A stretch of 53,159 nucleotides of DNA from an uncultured Butyricimonas sp. (GTDB lineage Bacteria > Bacteroidota > Bacteroidia > Bacteroidales > Marinifilaceae). The notes under the pieces are model-generated. The model ran no database searches. It saw only the letters and a list, made by a program, of their open reading frames with translations, and had not been told where the DNA came from. Every line of letters starts with the position of its first letter. The stretch's first letter is position 1. Location of the stretch: assembly GCA_944320555.1 (NCBI GenBank), contig CALUHX010000016.1, positions 1-53,159 of the forward strand. The letters run 5' to 3'. The position numbers were made by a program, and so were the translations under genes. Shown here piece after piece: positions 40,672 through 49,912 of the stretch.

Positions 40672-43005
40672 ATGTTGAAAAAGTATTGGAAGGATTTCGC
40701 CATATTTTGGGGAATATTCGTGGTCTTTGTGGGGGGCGTGTTTTTGTTTTTTTATTTGATTTCCGAGGGAAAACTGGGATTTATGCCGACCTTCGAGGAA
40801 CTGGAAAACCCGACAAGTAACTTCGCCGCCGAGATTTACTCGGCCGACGGGGAGATTATTGGAAAATATTTCATGGGCAACGAAAATCGGCGCTACACGG
40901 ATTACAGCGAGATAGCCCCTTGTGTCGTGGACGCTTTGATTGCCACGGAAGATGTGCGCTTCTACGACCATAGCGGCATAGATGTGAGAGGACTGTTCCG
41001 CGTGTTGAAAGGTTTGTTGACGGGAGACTCTTCTTCCGGCGGTGGAAGCACGATCACGCAGCAATTGGCGAAGATGCTGTTCCCTCGGGAAGCGAATCAG
41101 AATTTCCTCGAGTTGGCCATGCGGAAATTCCGCGAATGGGTGATTGCCGTGAAATTGGAGAAGAGCTACACGAAAGAGGAAATCATCACGATGTATCTCA
41201 ACAAGTTCGATTTTCTGAACTTGGCGGTAGGCATTAATTCTGCTGCGAATGTCTATTTTTCCACGACTCCGGACTCGTTGCGGGTGGAGCAGGCCGCCAT
41301 GTTGGTGGGGATGGCTAAGAATCCCTCTCTGTTCAATCCTGTGCGTCGTCCGGAACAGACGATGGGACGTCGGAATGTGGTGTTGGGGCAAATGTATAAA
41401 TATGGGATGCTTACGGAAGTGGCCTATGATTCTTTGAAGCGACTGCCTTTAGGGTTGGAATTTCGCAAGGAGGATCATAAAGAAGGCATTGCCACTTATT
41501 TCAGGGAATATTTGCGGATGTATCTGACGGCTAAAAAGCCGGAACGGGATGATGCCGCTTATCGTTGGAACAAGTTGCAATATTCCGTGGACTCGGTCGC
41601 ATGGGCGAATGACCCCTTGTATGGTTGGTGCAATAAGAATGTGAAAGCGGACGGATCGAATTACAATATTTACACGGACGGTTTGAAAATCTTCACCACA
41701 TTGGATTCCAGAATGCAGCGTTATGCCGAGGAGGCCGTTGAGGAGCATTTGGGCGGAGTGGTGCAGCCGGCTTTCGATGCGGAGAAAAAACACAAGGCAC
41801 GTCCTCCTTTTTCCAATGACATGACAAAAGAAGAGGTGAACCAAATCATGGCGGTCGCTGTGAAGCGCACAGAGCGTTATCGGGCGATGAAGGAGGCGGG
41901 GTATAGCGAGAAGGAAATCCGGGCGGCTTTTGACGAAAAGAGGGAAATGACCGTTTTCACGTGGAAAGGGATGAGGGACACGCTGATGTCGCCGATGGAT
42001 TCGTTGCGTTATTACAAATCGTTCTTTTGGGCGGGTTTCATGGCGATGGAGCCGCGCACGGGACATGTGAAGGCATACGTGGGAGGGCCGGACTATCACT
42101 ATTTCCAATATGACATGGTAAGCATGGGGAAACGGCAAGTGGGCTCGACAATCAAGCCTATCCTTTACACGTTGGCCATGCAGGAGGGATTGGGACCGTG
42201 CGACAAGGTGCTTAACGTGCCACAGACATTCGTGTTGCCGGACGGGACGACTTGGACTCCGAGGAATTCTTCCAGCAAGAGGGAGGGTGAGATGGTGACG
42301 TTGAAATGGGGGTTGGCCAATTCGGTGAACAACATTTCGGGGTGGGTGGTGAAGCAGTTCACCCCGGCTGCCATTGTCCAGATGGCCCATCGGATGGGAA
42401 TCACCAGTTTCATCGACCCCGTGCCGGCGATATTCCTCGGCACCTCGGAAATCTCGGTCAAGGAGATGGTGGCTGCGTTCACCGTGTTTGCCAACAACGG
42501 CGTGTACAACAATCCCCAGATGGTGACAAAGATAGAAGACAAGTACGGGAACGTCCTCGCCACGTTCTATCCCGATTCCCGGGAGGTGATTTCCCGTAAT
42601 GCCGCTTATTTGATGTCAACCTTGTTAAAAGCCGTGGTGGACGAGGGAACGGGCGTTCGGTTGCGTTACCGCTATGGTTTCAAAAATCCTATTGGAGGCA
42701 AGACGGGGACCACGCAAAACCACTCCGACGGTTGGTTCATAGGCATAACTCCCGATTTGTGTGCCGGTGTTTGGGTGGGAGCGGAGGAACGTTCCATTCA
42801 TTTCCAGACATTGGCGAACGGGCAGGGGGCGAGCATGGCCCTGCCGATATGGGCGTTGTTTATGCAAAAAGTCTATGCGGACTCTTCGATTAATTTGCCG
42901 CAACGTGATTTTGACCGCCCGGCCGGAATGGACAAGGTGATAGATTGCGACGACGACAATCAGCAGGAGACGGAGGATGTGGAGGACTTTGAAGAATTCT
43001 TTTAA
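40672..43005 (+). CDS. Bifunctional penicillin-binding protein 1A
   Basis: 777 residues, class A PBP. One N-terminal transmembrane helix (FAIFWGIFVVFVGGVFLFFYL) is followed by the family-51 glycosyltransferase with ATEDVRFYDHSGIDVRGLFR (catalytic Glu), GGSTITQQLAKML and KFREWVIAVKLEKSYTKEEI. The transpeptidase domain has the SxxK in GSTIKPILY, SxN in SVNN and KTGTT. Both enzymatic parts look intact. The acidic tail (DDDNQQETEDVEDFEEFF) is common in Bacteroidota. It polymerises and crosslinks peptidoglycan. Confidence 0.95.
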   Translation: MLKKYWKDFAIFWGIFVVFVGGVFLFFYLISEGKLGFMPTFEELENPTSNFAAEIYSADGEIIGKYFMGNENRRYTDYSEIAPCVVDALIATEDVRFYDHSGIDVRGLFRVLKGLLTGDSSSGGGSTITQQLAKMLFPREANQNFLELAMRKFREWVIAVKLEKSYTKEEIITMYLNKFDFLNLAVGINSAANVYFSTTPDSLRVEQAAMLVGMAKNPSLFNPVRRPEQTMGRRNVVLGQMYKYGMLTEVAYDSLKRLPLGLEFRKEDHKEGIATYFREYLRMYLTAKKPERDDAAYRWNKLQYSVDSVAWANDPLYGWCNKNVKADGSNYNIYTDGLKIFTTLDSRMQRYAEEAVEEHLGGVVQPAFDAEKKHKARPPFSNDMTKEEVNQIMAVAVKRTERYRAMKEAGYSEKEIRAAFDEKREMTVFTWKGMRDTLMSPMDSLRYYKSFFWAGFMAMEPRTGHVKAYVGGPDYHYFQYDMVSMGKRQVGSTIKPILYTLAMQEGLGPCDKVLNVPQTFVLPDGTTWTPRNSSSKREGEMVTLKWGLANSVNNISGWVVKQFTPAAIVQMAHRMGITSFIDPVPAIFLGTSEISVKEMVAAFTVFANNGVYNNPQMVTKIEDKYGNVLATFYPDSREVISRNAAYLMSTLLKAVVDEGTGVRLRYRYGFKNPIGGKTGTTQNHSDGWFIGITPDLCAGVWVGAEERSIHFQTLANGQGASMALPIWALFMQKVYADSSINLPQRDFDRPAGMDKVIDCDDDNQQETEDVEDFEEFF

Positions 43006-43019
43006 AAGGAGGAGTTCGC

Positions 43020-44381
43020 ATGAAATCGAAGGTCGTGTATGTTTGCCAGAATTGCGGGGCCAAGGAAAGCAAATGGGTGGGGAAATGTCCTGTCTGCGGG
43101 GAGTGGAATAGTTTTGTGGAAGAAGTCGAGGTGTCGGCGAAAGGAAAAAGGGCGGCTTCGGTCATTGGGACCAGCTCCTCGCGGCCTTTGCGTCTTTCGG
43201 AAGTGAAGGCGAACGCTGACGAAAGGATGGACACGGGCGATGGGGAATTGAACCGGGTGTTGGGTGGCGGTTTGGTGCCGGGTTCCATGATTTTGTTGGG
43301 AGGTGAGCCTGGCATTGGAAAGTCGACGCTCGTTTTGCAGTTCGCTTTGAGGAATCGTTGCGGGAAAGTGCTTTATGTGTCAGGGGAGGAGAGTGTGGCC
43401 CAGATAAAGATGAGGGCGGGGAGATTGGGGGCGGAGAATGACGAGTGCTTGTTTTTGTCGGGCAATATGCTGGAAAACGTCTTGGAGCATGCCCGGGCGA
43501 TAGAGCCGAAATTGCTGATTATAGATTCGATTCAAACCTTGGCGACGGAGGCCGTGGACGCCATTCCGGGCAGTCTTTCCCAAATTCGGGAATGCACGAA
43601 TGCCCTCCTGCGTTTTTCGAAGGAAAACACGATAGCGACGATTCTTATAGGGCATATCACGAAGGACGGGCAATTGGCGGGACCGAAAATTTTGGAACAC
43701 ATGGTGGACACCGTGTTGCAATTTGAGGGCGATCAGCAGCACATGTATCGTATCCTGCGTTCGATGAAGAACCGTTTCGGATCGACCTCGGAAATCGGCA
43801 TATATGAGATGTTGCAATCCGGATTGCGGCAGGTGACGAATCCTTCGGAATTGTTGCTATCCGATTGCGGCGAGGACTTGAGCGGAGTGGCCGTGGGAGC
43901 CACGGTGGAAGGCGTTCGGCCGATATTGTTGGAGGTGCAGGCATTGGTCAGCACGGCGGCTTACGGCACGCCTCAGCGTTCGGCCACGGGCTTCGACACG
44001 CGGCGGTTGAATATGTTGTTGGCCGTGTTGGAGAAGCGTGTGGGCTTTCGTTTAGGAGCGAAGGATGTGTTCTTGAACATCGCGGGCGGGCTTCGGGTGA
44101 GCGATCCCGCGTTGGATTTGGGGGTGGTGATGGCGGTTCTCTCCTCCAATATCGATGCCCCTCTGCCTAAAGACACGGTTTTCGCTGGAGAGGTCGGTTT
44201 GTCCGGTGAGATACGGGCTGTTAGCCGGATGGAGCAACGGGTGGCGGAGGCGGAAAAATTGGGCTTTGCTCGAATATTCGTGCCGCTTGGAAACAAGAAA
44301 TCCCTTGTGAGGGTTCCTTCTCGCATCAAAGTCCAGTTCGTTTCCCGGGTGGGCGAGATTTGCCGGGAATTGTTTCGGTAA
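43020..44381 (+). CDS. radA: DNA repair protein RadA
   Basis: 453 residues. The N-terminal C4 zinc motif is Cys9, Cys12, Cys23, Cys26 (VCQNCG...KCPVCG). The RecA-like ATPase has Walker A GGEPGIGKSTL and Walker B-like LLIIDSIQTL, then the RadA-specific KNRFGST. The C-terminal ~170 residues are the Lon-like domain (GGLRVSDPALDLGVVMAVLSS). It drives branch migration in recombination. A strong Shine-Dalgarno (AAAGGAGG) precedes the ATG, rare in this phylum. Confidence 0.96.
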   Translation: MKSKVVYVCQNCGAKESKWVGKCPVCGEWNSFVEEVEVSAKGKRAASVIGTSSSRPLRLSEVKANADERMDTGDGELNRVLGGGLVPGSMILLGGEPGIGKSTLVLQFALRNRCGKVLYVSGEESVAQIKMRAGRLGAENDECLFLSGNMLENVLEHARAIEPKLLIIDSIQTLATEAVDAIPGSLSQIRECTNALLRFSKENTIATILIGHITKDGQLAGPKILEHMVDTVLQFEGDQQHMYRILRSMKNRFGSTSEIGIYEMLQSGLRQVTNPSELLLSDCGEDLSGVAVGATVEGVRPILLEVQALVSTAAYGTPQRSATGFDTRRLNMLLAVLEKRVGFRLGAKDVFLNIAGGLRVSDPALDLGVVMAVLSSNIDAPLPKDTVFAGEVGLSGEIRAVSRMEQRVAEAEKLGFARIFVPLGNKKSLVRVPSRIKVQFVSRVGEICRELFR

Positions 44382-44474
44382 TTTTCCTTGGAAGGAAGGT
44401 CGGATGGAAAGGGTGCGGTGGATGTCGCTGCCGTCTTGTGAGTTGAGGAGGCCGTGGGGCGGGAGTTCTCCGGC

Positions 44475-44490
44475 TCCGGCTTCTGCCGGA
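44475..44490 (+). terminator. Hairpin downstream of radA
   Basis: TCCGGC, a four-base loop and GCCGGA form a perfect short stem, followed by a T-rich stretch (TTGTTTTTATTTG) a few bases on. Confidence 0.5.
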
Positions 44491-44494
44491 ATGC

Positions 44495-44525
44495 TTGTTT
44501 TTATTTGCCAAAACAGATATATTTG
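44495..44525 (+). promoter_or_regulatory. Promoter of the GNAT/IbrA/IbrB operon
   Basis: TTG (44495-44497), 20 nt, then TATATTTG (44518-44525), a full Bacteroidota promoter. The start of the first gene at 44577 lies about 50 nt downstream. Confidence 0.65.
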
Positions 44526-44576
44526 TCCGTAAAATTAGCGTGCAAAGCTTGTTCGTGTGCTACTAAAATTGGTGAA

Positions 44577-44999
44577 ATGAAAATTGAAAGATTAGCGGGA
44601 ACGGACTCTCGGCTGTATGAGCGGGTGGCGCCTTTGGTGATGAATCCGGAGGTCTTGAAACAGAACAATAATTATCCGTTTAAAACGTCGGATGGTTACG
44701 TGTGGTTTGTGGCATTGGATGATGAGGGAAAAGTGCGCGGGTTTATGCCGGTGGAGATCAGGAAGGATAACGTGGTGATTAATAATTATTATGTGGAGGG
44801 GGATGACGCGGACGTGTTGGGCGGGTTGATTGATTCCGTGTGGAAAGAATTTGGAGAAAACTATGCGGTGCGGGCGGTCGTGCATCTTCGCCATGCGGGC
44901 GTGTTCGCCAAAAAGCGGTTTGATGTCACGAAAGAATGGACGCTTTACAAGAAAATGCAGAAAACGCATGGAAACAAAGAGAAAGCTAAACGTGTATGA
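44577..44999 (+). CDS. GNAT-like protein of the IbrAB cluster
   Basis: 140 residues from the ATG after the promoter. The pattern VWFVALDDEGKVRGFMPVEIRKDNVVINNYYVEGD followed by a helix and AVRAVVHLRHAGVFAKKRFDVTKEWTLYKKMQK is that of the GNAT acetyltransferase fold, although the acetyl-CoA loop (R/QxxGxG/A) is not clearly present; activity is uncertain. Its end overlaps the start of the IbrA-like frame by 32 nt, so the genes form one operon. Confidence 0.7.
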   Translation: MKIERLAGTDSRLYERVAPLVMNPEVLKQNNNYPFKTSDGYVWFVALDDEGKVRGFMPVEIRKDNVVINNYYVEGDDADVLGGLIDSVWKEFGENYAVRAVVHLRHAGVFAKKRFDVTKEWTLYKKMQKTHGNKEKAKRV

Positions 45000-45492
45000 G
45001 GTCTGCCAGTACAGGCTGAAGCGTATTTTCGAGGATTTCGACAACATTTATGTCTCCTTTTCTGGCGGGAAAGACAGTGGCGTGTTGTTGAACTTGTGCC
45101 TTGCTTATATTCGGGAACATCACTTGAACCGAAAATTGGTGGTCTTTCACATGGATTACGAGGTGCAATACCGCCATACCATTGAATATGTGGACCGGGT
45201 TTTCAAGGAAAATGCCGATTTGTTGGAAGTCTACCGTGTGTGCGTGCCGTTCAAGGTGACGACGTGTACCTCGATGTTCCAGCATTATTGGCGTCCTTGG
45301 GATGAAAGGATGCGGGACATCTGGGTGCGAAAGATGCCGGAGAATTGCTACACGAAGGACGATTTCCCCTTCTTCACCGAAGACATGTGGGACTATGAGT
45401 TCCAATTCCGTTTTGCGGAATGGCTTCACGAGAAAAAAGGGGGCTACCCGGACGTGTTGCCTGGTGGGCATTCGCACGCAAGAGAGTTTTAA
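44968..45492 (+). CDS. IbrA-like PAPS-reductase-family protein, 5' part (frameshifted)
   Basis: An adenine-nucleotide-alpha-hydrolase domain of the phosphoadenosine-phosphosulfate reductase type: the PP-loop is VSFSGGKDSGVLLNLCL, followed by KLVVFHMDYEVQYRHTIEYV. This fold is shared by IbrA and DUF3440 proteins. The frame goes astray after FAEWLHEKKG, reads through GYPDVLPGGHSHAREF and stops. The break coincides with a run of six A and five G at 45433-45443; with one base fewer the frame continues into the 3' part below. Confidence 0.8.
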   Translation: METKRKLNVYEVCQYRLKRIFEDFDNIYVSFSGGKDSGVLLNLCLAYIREHHLNRKLVVFHMDYEVQYRHTIEYVDRVFKENADLLEVYRVCVPFKVTTCTSMFQHYWRPWDERMRDIWVRKMPENCYTKDDFPFFTEDMWDYEFQFRFAEWLHEKKGGYPDVLPGGHSHAREF

Positions 45493-46261
45493 CAGGTGGC
45501 GCAGCATTTACAGCGACAAAAACATCCACAAGTACCGTCGGATTCCGTGGACGCGTAAAGTGGCCCCCCGAGTTTACAATGCCTATCCGATTTACGACTG
45601 GCTGACGACGGATGTGTGGACGGCGAACGGAAAGTTCAAATGGGACTATAATCGCCTTTACGACCTCTACTATCAGGCGGGCGTTCCTTTGGACCGTCAG
45701 CGCGTGGCGAGCCCTTTCTTGTCTCAGACGCTCTCCAGTTTGAAGTTGTACCGGGTAATAGACCCGAACATGTGGGGAAAGATGATCAACCGGGTAAACG
45801 GTGTCGGATTCGCCGGAAGGTATGGCGACACGACGGCTTTGGGATGGCAGGAAGTCAAACTCCCGAAAGGAATGACTTGGGCGTCCTATATGCAGTTCCT
45901 GTTGAAAACGCTGCCTGAAGACACTCGCCAGCAGTATCTCGACAAACTTTCTGTCAGCATTAAATTCTGGAGGGAAAGGGGCGGCTGTCTTCCCGACTAT
46001 GTGATTAAAGAGTTGCAGGAGGCGGGGGTGGAAATCTCGGTCGGCGACTCCACGAATTACCACACGGACAAGTTGCCCGTGTGCATGGATTACCTTGACG
46101 ACTTCAATTCCAAGGAGTTCAAGGATCTGCCCACCTATAAGCGGGTGTGCATTTGTATCTTGAAAAACGATTACACCTGCAAATACATGGGATTTGCGCT
46201 CACGAAGCGCGAGAAAGAACGGCGGGCGTATGTGATGAGACAATATCAATCATTATTTTAA
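45440..46261 (+). CDS. IbrA-like protein, 3' part (frameshifted, no own start)
   Basis: Continuation of the IbrA-like protein in the other frame: ATRTCCLVGIRTQESFNRWRSIYSDKN, then YNAYPIYDWLTTDVWTANGKFKWDYNRLYDLYYQAGVP, both typical of DUF3440/IbrA proteins. The last ~250 residues include KLSVSIKFWRERGGCLPDYVIKEL and CICILKNDYTCKYMGF. From 44968 to 46261 the length is a multiple of three plus one, so one inserted base in the A/G run explains the break. The whole protein would be about 430 residues, a normal length. Either a pseudogene, a slippage switch or a sequencing error. Confidence 0.8.
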   Translation, partial: GATRTCCLVGIRTQESFNRWRSIYSDKNIHKYRRIPWTRKVAPRVYNAYPIYDWLTTDVWTANGKFKWDYNRLYDLYYQAGVPLDRQRVASPFLSQTLSSLKLYRVIDPNMWGKMINRVNGVGFAGRYGDTTALGWQEVKLPKGMTWASYMQFLLKTLPEDTRQQYLDKLSVSIKFWRERGGCLPDYVIKELQEAGVEISVGDSTNYHTDKLPVCMDYLDDFNSKEFKDLPTYKRVCICILKNDYTCKYMGFALTKREKERRAYVMRQYQSLF

Positions 46262-46262
46262 T

Positions 46263-46772
46263 ATGGAAGAATTTAAAAGTCCGGTCTACAAGGTGATGGC
46301 TGTGCCGGTGGAAAAAGTATGTGCCAATAGTTACAACCCGAATGTGGTGGCGCCTCCTGAAATGAAATTGTTGGAAATCTCGATATGGGAGGACGGATAC
46401 ACGATGCCATGCGTTTGTTACTATATAGCGGACGAGGACCGTTACGAGTTGGTGGACGGTTACCATCGTTATATGGTCATGAAAACGTCCCAACGGATTT
46501 ACGAGCGGGAAAAAGGCTTGTTGCCGGTTGTGGTCATCGAGAAAGACCTGTCCAACCGGATGGCCTCCACCATTCGTCACAACCGGGCAAGAGGCGTTCA
46601 CAGCGTGGAATTGATGAGCAATATTGTGTCCGAATTGACCAAGGCGGGCATGTCCGACGCTTGGATCATGCGCAATATCGGCATGGACAAGGACGAGCTG
46701 TTGCGTTTGAAACAAATATCGGGGTTGGCGGAGTTGTTCGCCGACAAAGACTTCAGCGTCGCCAAGGAATAA
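46263..46772 (+). CDS. IbrB-like ParB-domain protein
   Basis: 169 residues of the ParB/Srx-like nuclease fold: VPVEKVCANSYNPNVVAPPEMKLLEISIWEDGYTMPCVCYY, LVDGYHRYMVM (the GxHR-type motif), then STIRHNRARGVH and a helical HTH-like end (NIVSELTKAGMSDAWIMRNIGMDKDELLRLKQISG). IbrA and IbrB were first described as paired regulators in E. coli; PAPS-reductase plus ParB pairs also appear in mobile elements. Only one base separates it from the IbrA-like stop. Confidence 0.85.
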   Translation: MEEFKSPVYKVMAVPVEKVCANSYNPNVVAPPEMKLLEISIWEDGYTMPCVCYYIADEDRYELVDGYHRYMVMKTSQRIYEREKGLLPVVVIEKDLSNRMASTIRHNRARGVHSVELMSNIVSELTKAGMSDAWIMRNIGMDKDELLRLKQISGLAELFADKDFSVAKE

Positions 46773-47086
46773 TGCTTTCCGCTCCCTCCTTTCTTTGGAA
46801 ACGAGAACTTTGTCAGAAGGCTTTTCTCGGAGGGGAAAGGGAATGCCGAGTGAGGTGGAAACGGGGGATGACGGAGCGGAATGTGCGATGGCTTTTGGGT
46901 GAGTGGGAGAAAGGGTATCGACTCTCTATCTGGAAATTAAGAAAACATTAAGAATTCAAGGGGTGGGATTTTGTTGTTCTCCGAAACCTTAGCATATTTT
47001 TAAGATGTCGGAAGTCCCCCCTTTGTCTTGCTCGTTCGTTATCTTTCGTGAAAAACAAAGAAACGTTTAATTTAAACCGATAGAGT
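46773..47086 (+). other. Intergenic region without a gene
   Basis: I see no coding frame or RNA gene here. Near its end TATCTTTC (47040-47047) is one base from TAnnTTTG and is the likely -7 of the first metalloprotease gene. Confidence 0.4.
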
Positions 47087-49753
47087 ATGAGAAAAGGATT
47101 GGTGTTTTTGCTTGCCGCGATGTTTTTGATTCCGTGTTTCATGGATTCGGCTTATGCGGCGGATAAGAAGAAAAAAAAGAAGAAAAAAGGAGAGGTCGAG
47201 ATGGTTGCGGCCAAACCGAAAACCCCGCAAAAGAAAATGTCTCCATACGAGAAATTGTTCCGGGGAAAGCCCCATCAGGAGTACAAAGGCGATTTTGTCA
47301 CGGTGCATAGGGTAGGAGGAAAGATTTATTTCGAGTATCCGGTGAAATATCTGGGCCGGGAATTGTTGATTGCCTCGACGCCTTCCGCCACGAGTGACCC
47401 TTCTGCCGTGAATGTGGGGTACAAGGCGGCTGCCCCGAAACACATGAAGTTCGTGATGAAGGACAGCACGCTTTATCTGATGACCTGCGCCACGAGAACC
47501 TCGGTGGACGACACGGAAGGAATGAAGGCAGCAGCCGAGGCGAATTTCATGGATGTCCCTTTCCAGAAATTGAAACTGGAGGCTTATAACAAAGATAGCA
47601 GCGCGGTCGTGTTCGAAGTGACGAAGTTGCTTTCGTCCTTGTCCTCTTCGCCCGTGAACGGCTCGTTCTACGGAAGGAGAATAAGCAGCCAGACGAAGAA
47701 CGGCCTCTCTTCCATCGGGAAAATCAAGTCTTTCGACGACAATGTCTCCATCGAGACGACGGACGTGTATTCTTGCACTGTGGCCGTGAGTATGCTCCAG
47801 AATCTGAACTTGGGCGACGTGGTGGCGAAGAATGTGACAAGCTTTTTGTTGTTGCCGGAGGAAAAGATGAAACCGAGGCTCCTGGATCCCCGTATCGGCG
47901 TGTTCCCTACGGCCAAACAGAACATATCGCCCAAGGACGGTTCCTCGATATATGCCTATGCCAACCGCTGGCGTTTGGAGCCTTCGGATTGGGAAGCCTG
48001 GGAACGGGGCGAGTTGGTGGAGTCGGTGAAGCCTATTGTCTTTTATTTGGACCCCAATTTCCCGGAGAATTGGAAACCGGCCATCCGCGAGGGCGTGTTG
48101 GACTGGAACATGGCTTTCGAGAAAATCGGTTTTAAGAACGCCATCCGGGTGGAGGATTTCCCTGTGGCCGACTCCACGTTCGACCCGGACAACCTGAAAT
48201 ACTCCTGCATCCGTTACGTGCCGTCGGGCGTGGCAAACGCCATGGGACCGAGTTGGGTGGATCCCTCCACGGGCGAGATTGTCAACGCTTCGGTGATTAT
48301 TTACAACGACATCGTGAAATTGGTGTCGCAGTGGCGTTTTATCCAGACGGCGCAGGTCGATGAGGCCGTGCGCGCGAAAGAGCTGCCGCAGGACCGGTTG
48401 CACGAGGCTTTGGTTTATGTGGCCGCCCACGAGATCGGACATACCTTGGGATTGATGCACAATATGTCTGCCTCCCATGCTTTCCCCGTGGATTCTTTGC
48501 GCGATGCCGCGTTCACGCAAAAGCACGGCACGACGCCCTCCATTATGGATTACGCCCGCTTCAACTATGTGGCCCAGCCGGGCGACAAGGATTTGAAACT
48601 GACCCCTCCCAGATTGGGCGAGTACGATTACTACGCCATCAAATGGCTGTATGCGCCCATCGCGGGCAACAAGAGCGTGGAAGAGGAGAACGCTATCACC
48701 GAGAAATGGATTGACGAGAAGGCTGGCGACCCGATTTATCGTTATGGCCGTCAGCAGATAGCGAGCATGTACGATCCCAGCGCGTTGACCGAGGACTTGG
48801 GCGACGACCCCATCAAGGCGAGTGATTATGGAATCAAGAACTTGAAGTATATTTTGCCGAACATCGCAGAATGGATAAGGGACGACGAGTTCTATGAGTA
48901 TCGCAATAGCCTGTACAACCAATTGATCACGCAATATGGCAGATACGTGAGCAACGTGTTGTGCCAGGTGGGCGGCGTTTATTTGGATCCGGTGAAAGAG
49001 GGAACCCCCGCCGAGCGTTACGAGCCGCTTTCCCGGCAGGAGCAACAAAAGGCCATGCGTTGGGTGATCGACCAATTGCAGGATTGCCGCTGGCTGAACG
49101 AGCCGTCGTTGGACAAAAACATATTCGCGCCCAAGTATTCGCTGGCCATCCAAAGCGCGATTGCCAAAATGATGTTTGCGATGGTCGGACCCAAGGTGAC
49201 GCTGGCTTCTCATCTGGCCAAGAATCCTTACACGGTAAGGGATTACTACAATGACCTGTACGAGGGCATTTGGGAGCCGACGATTCAGGGAAAGAAATTG
49301 ACGGACGGGGAGAAGATGTTGCAACGGATGTGTGTGGGCTATATGCTGGCCTCTGTGATGAGCGCGTTGGAGCCTCAGAAAGGAGGCTTGGTGATTGGAC
49401 TTGATTCCGACCCCTTGATGGCCCTCTCTGTCGACGACTTGATTGAGAGCGGGATAGACCGGACCGGGCTTGTCGGACGTTTCGCGGATGAGATGAGGGC
49501 CTTCGAGGCCGAGCACGGACGCGGTGTGATTGCCGGTTGCATGATAGAGAACACGCTCGCCCTTACCGACCCCTACGGATGGCAGCGTCAGGTGAATGTG
49601 ACCAATATCGACGAGACCTTGGGTTATAATGTCGAGACCTTGGGAAAAGTCATGAAGTTGGTCAGTGGCAAAGTGTTGACTGCGGACAGCGCCGACCGGG
49701 CGCACTATGTGGGAATTCTGGCCATGTTGAAGAAAGCATTAAACCAAAAATAA
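47087..49753 (+). CDS. Secreted zinc metalloprotease, DUF5117/DUF5118 type (copy 1)
   Basis: 888 residues with a signal peptide (MRKGLVFLLAAMFLIPCFMDSAYA) followed by a tract rich in lysine. The N-terminal half contains the DUF5118/DUF5117-type beta modules (GDFVTVHRVGGKIYFEYPVKYLGRELLIAS). The catalytic zinc site is HEIGHTLGLMH (His448, Glu449, His452, His458), a metzincin-like signature, and the downstream MDYARFNYVAQPGD includes the Met-turn. The C-terminal part is helical. Substrates unknown; members are common in gut Bacteroidota. It is followed by a strong terminator. Confidence 0.93.
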   Translation: MRKGLVFLLAAMFLIPCFMDSAYAADKKKKKKKKGEVEMVAAKPKTPQKKMSPYEKLFRGKPHQEYKGDFVTVHRVGGKIYFEYPVKYLGRELLIASTPSATSDPSAVNVGYKAAAPKHMKFVMKDSTLYLMTCATRTSVDDTEGMKAAAEANFMDVPFQKLKLEAYNKDSSAVVFEVTKLLSSLSSSPVNGSFYGRRISSQTKNGLSSIGKIKSFDDNVSIETTDVYSCTVAVSMLQNLNLGDVVAKNVTSFLLLPEEKMKPRLLDPRIGVFPTAKQNISPKDGSSIYAYANRWRLEPSDWEAWERGELVESVKPIVFYLDPNFPENWKPAIREGVLDWNMAFEKIGFKNAIRVEDFPVADSTFDPDNLKYSCIRYVPSGVANAMGPSWVDPSTGEIVNASVIIYNDIVKLVSQWRFIQTAQVDEAVRAKELPQDRLHEALVYVAAHEIGHTLGLMHNMSASHAFPVDSLRDAAFTQKHGTTPSIMDYARFNYVAQPGDKDLKLTPPRLGEYDYYAIKWLYAPIAGNKSVEEENAITEKWIDEKAGDPIYRYGRQQIASMYDPSALTEDLGDDPIKASDYGIKNLKYILPNIAEWIRDDEFYEYRNSLYNQLITQYGRYVSNVLCQVGGVYLDPVKEGTPAERYEPLSRQEQQKAMRWVIDQLQDCRWLNEPSLDKNIFAPKYSLAIQSAIAKMMFAMVGPKVTLASHLAKNPYTVRDYYNDLYEGIWEPTIQGKKLTDGEKMLQRMCVGYMLASVMSALEPQKGGLVIGLDSDPLMALSVDDLIESGIDRTGLVGRFADEMRAFEAEHGRGVIAGCMIENTLALTDPYGWQRQVNVTNIDETLGYNVETLGKVMKLVSGKVLTADSADRAHYVGILAMLKKALNQK

Positions 49754-49775
49754 GAGCGCGCGTCGTGCTTGAGGA

Positions 49776-49809
49776 GCGTCACCGGGTTTCGTTCCCGGTG
49801 ACGTTTTTT
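49776..49809 (+). terminator. Rho-independent terminator of metalloprotease copy 1
   Basis: CGTCACCGGG and CCCGGTGACG form a 10-bp perfect stem with a seven-base loop, then seven T. Confidence 0.93.
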
Positions 49810-49873
49810 TACGAATATGAACGAATTAAGAAAAAAATAACAAAATCGTATGCGATTTCCTCGAACGGGTGCA

Positions 49874-49881
49874 TACCTTTG
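49874..49881 (+). promoter_or_regulatory. -7 promoter element of metalloprotease copy 2
   Basis: TACCTTTG matches TAnnTTTG, 31 nt before the ATG at 49913. Copy 2 therefore has its own promoter and is not co-transcribed with copy 1. Confidence 0.55.
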
Positions 49882-49912
49882 TGGTATGGTTTAATGTTCT
49901 AAATGTTTATAC

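Noticed and set aside
47072-49705. Long minus-strand frame (877 codons) antisense to metalloprotease copy 1
   Set aside because: His/Arg/Val-rich shadow of a strongly coding gene; the plus strand has a signal peptide and zinc site. The same applies to the 790-codon antisense frame at 50156-52528.
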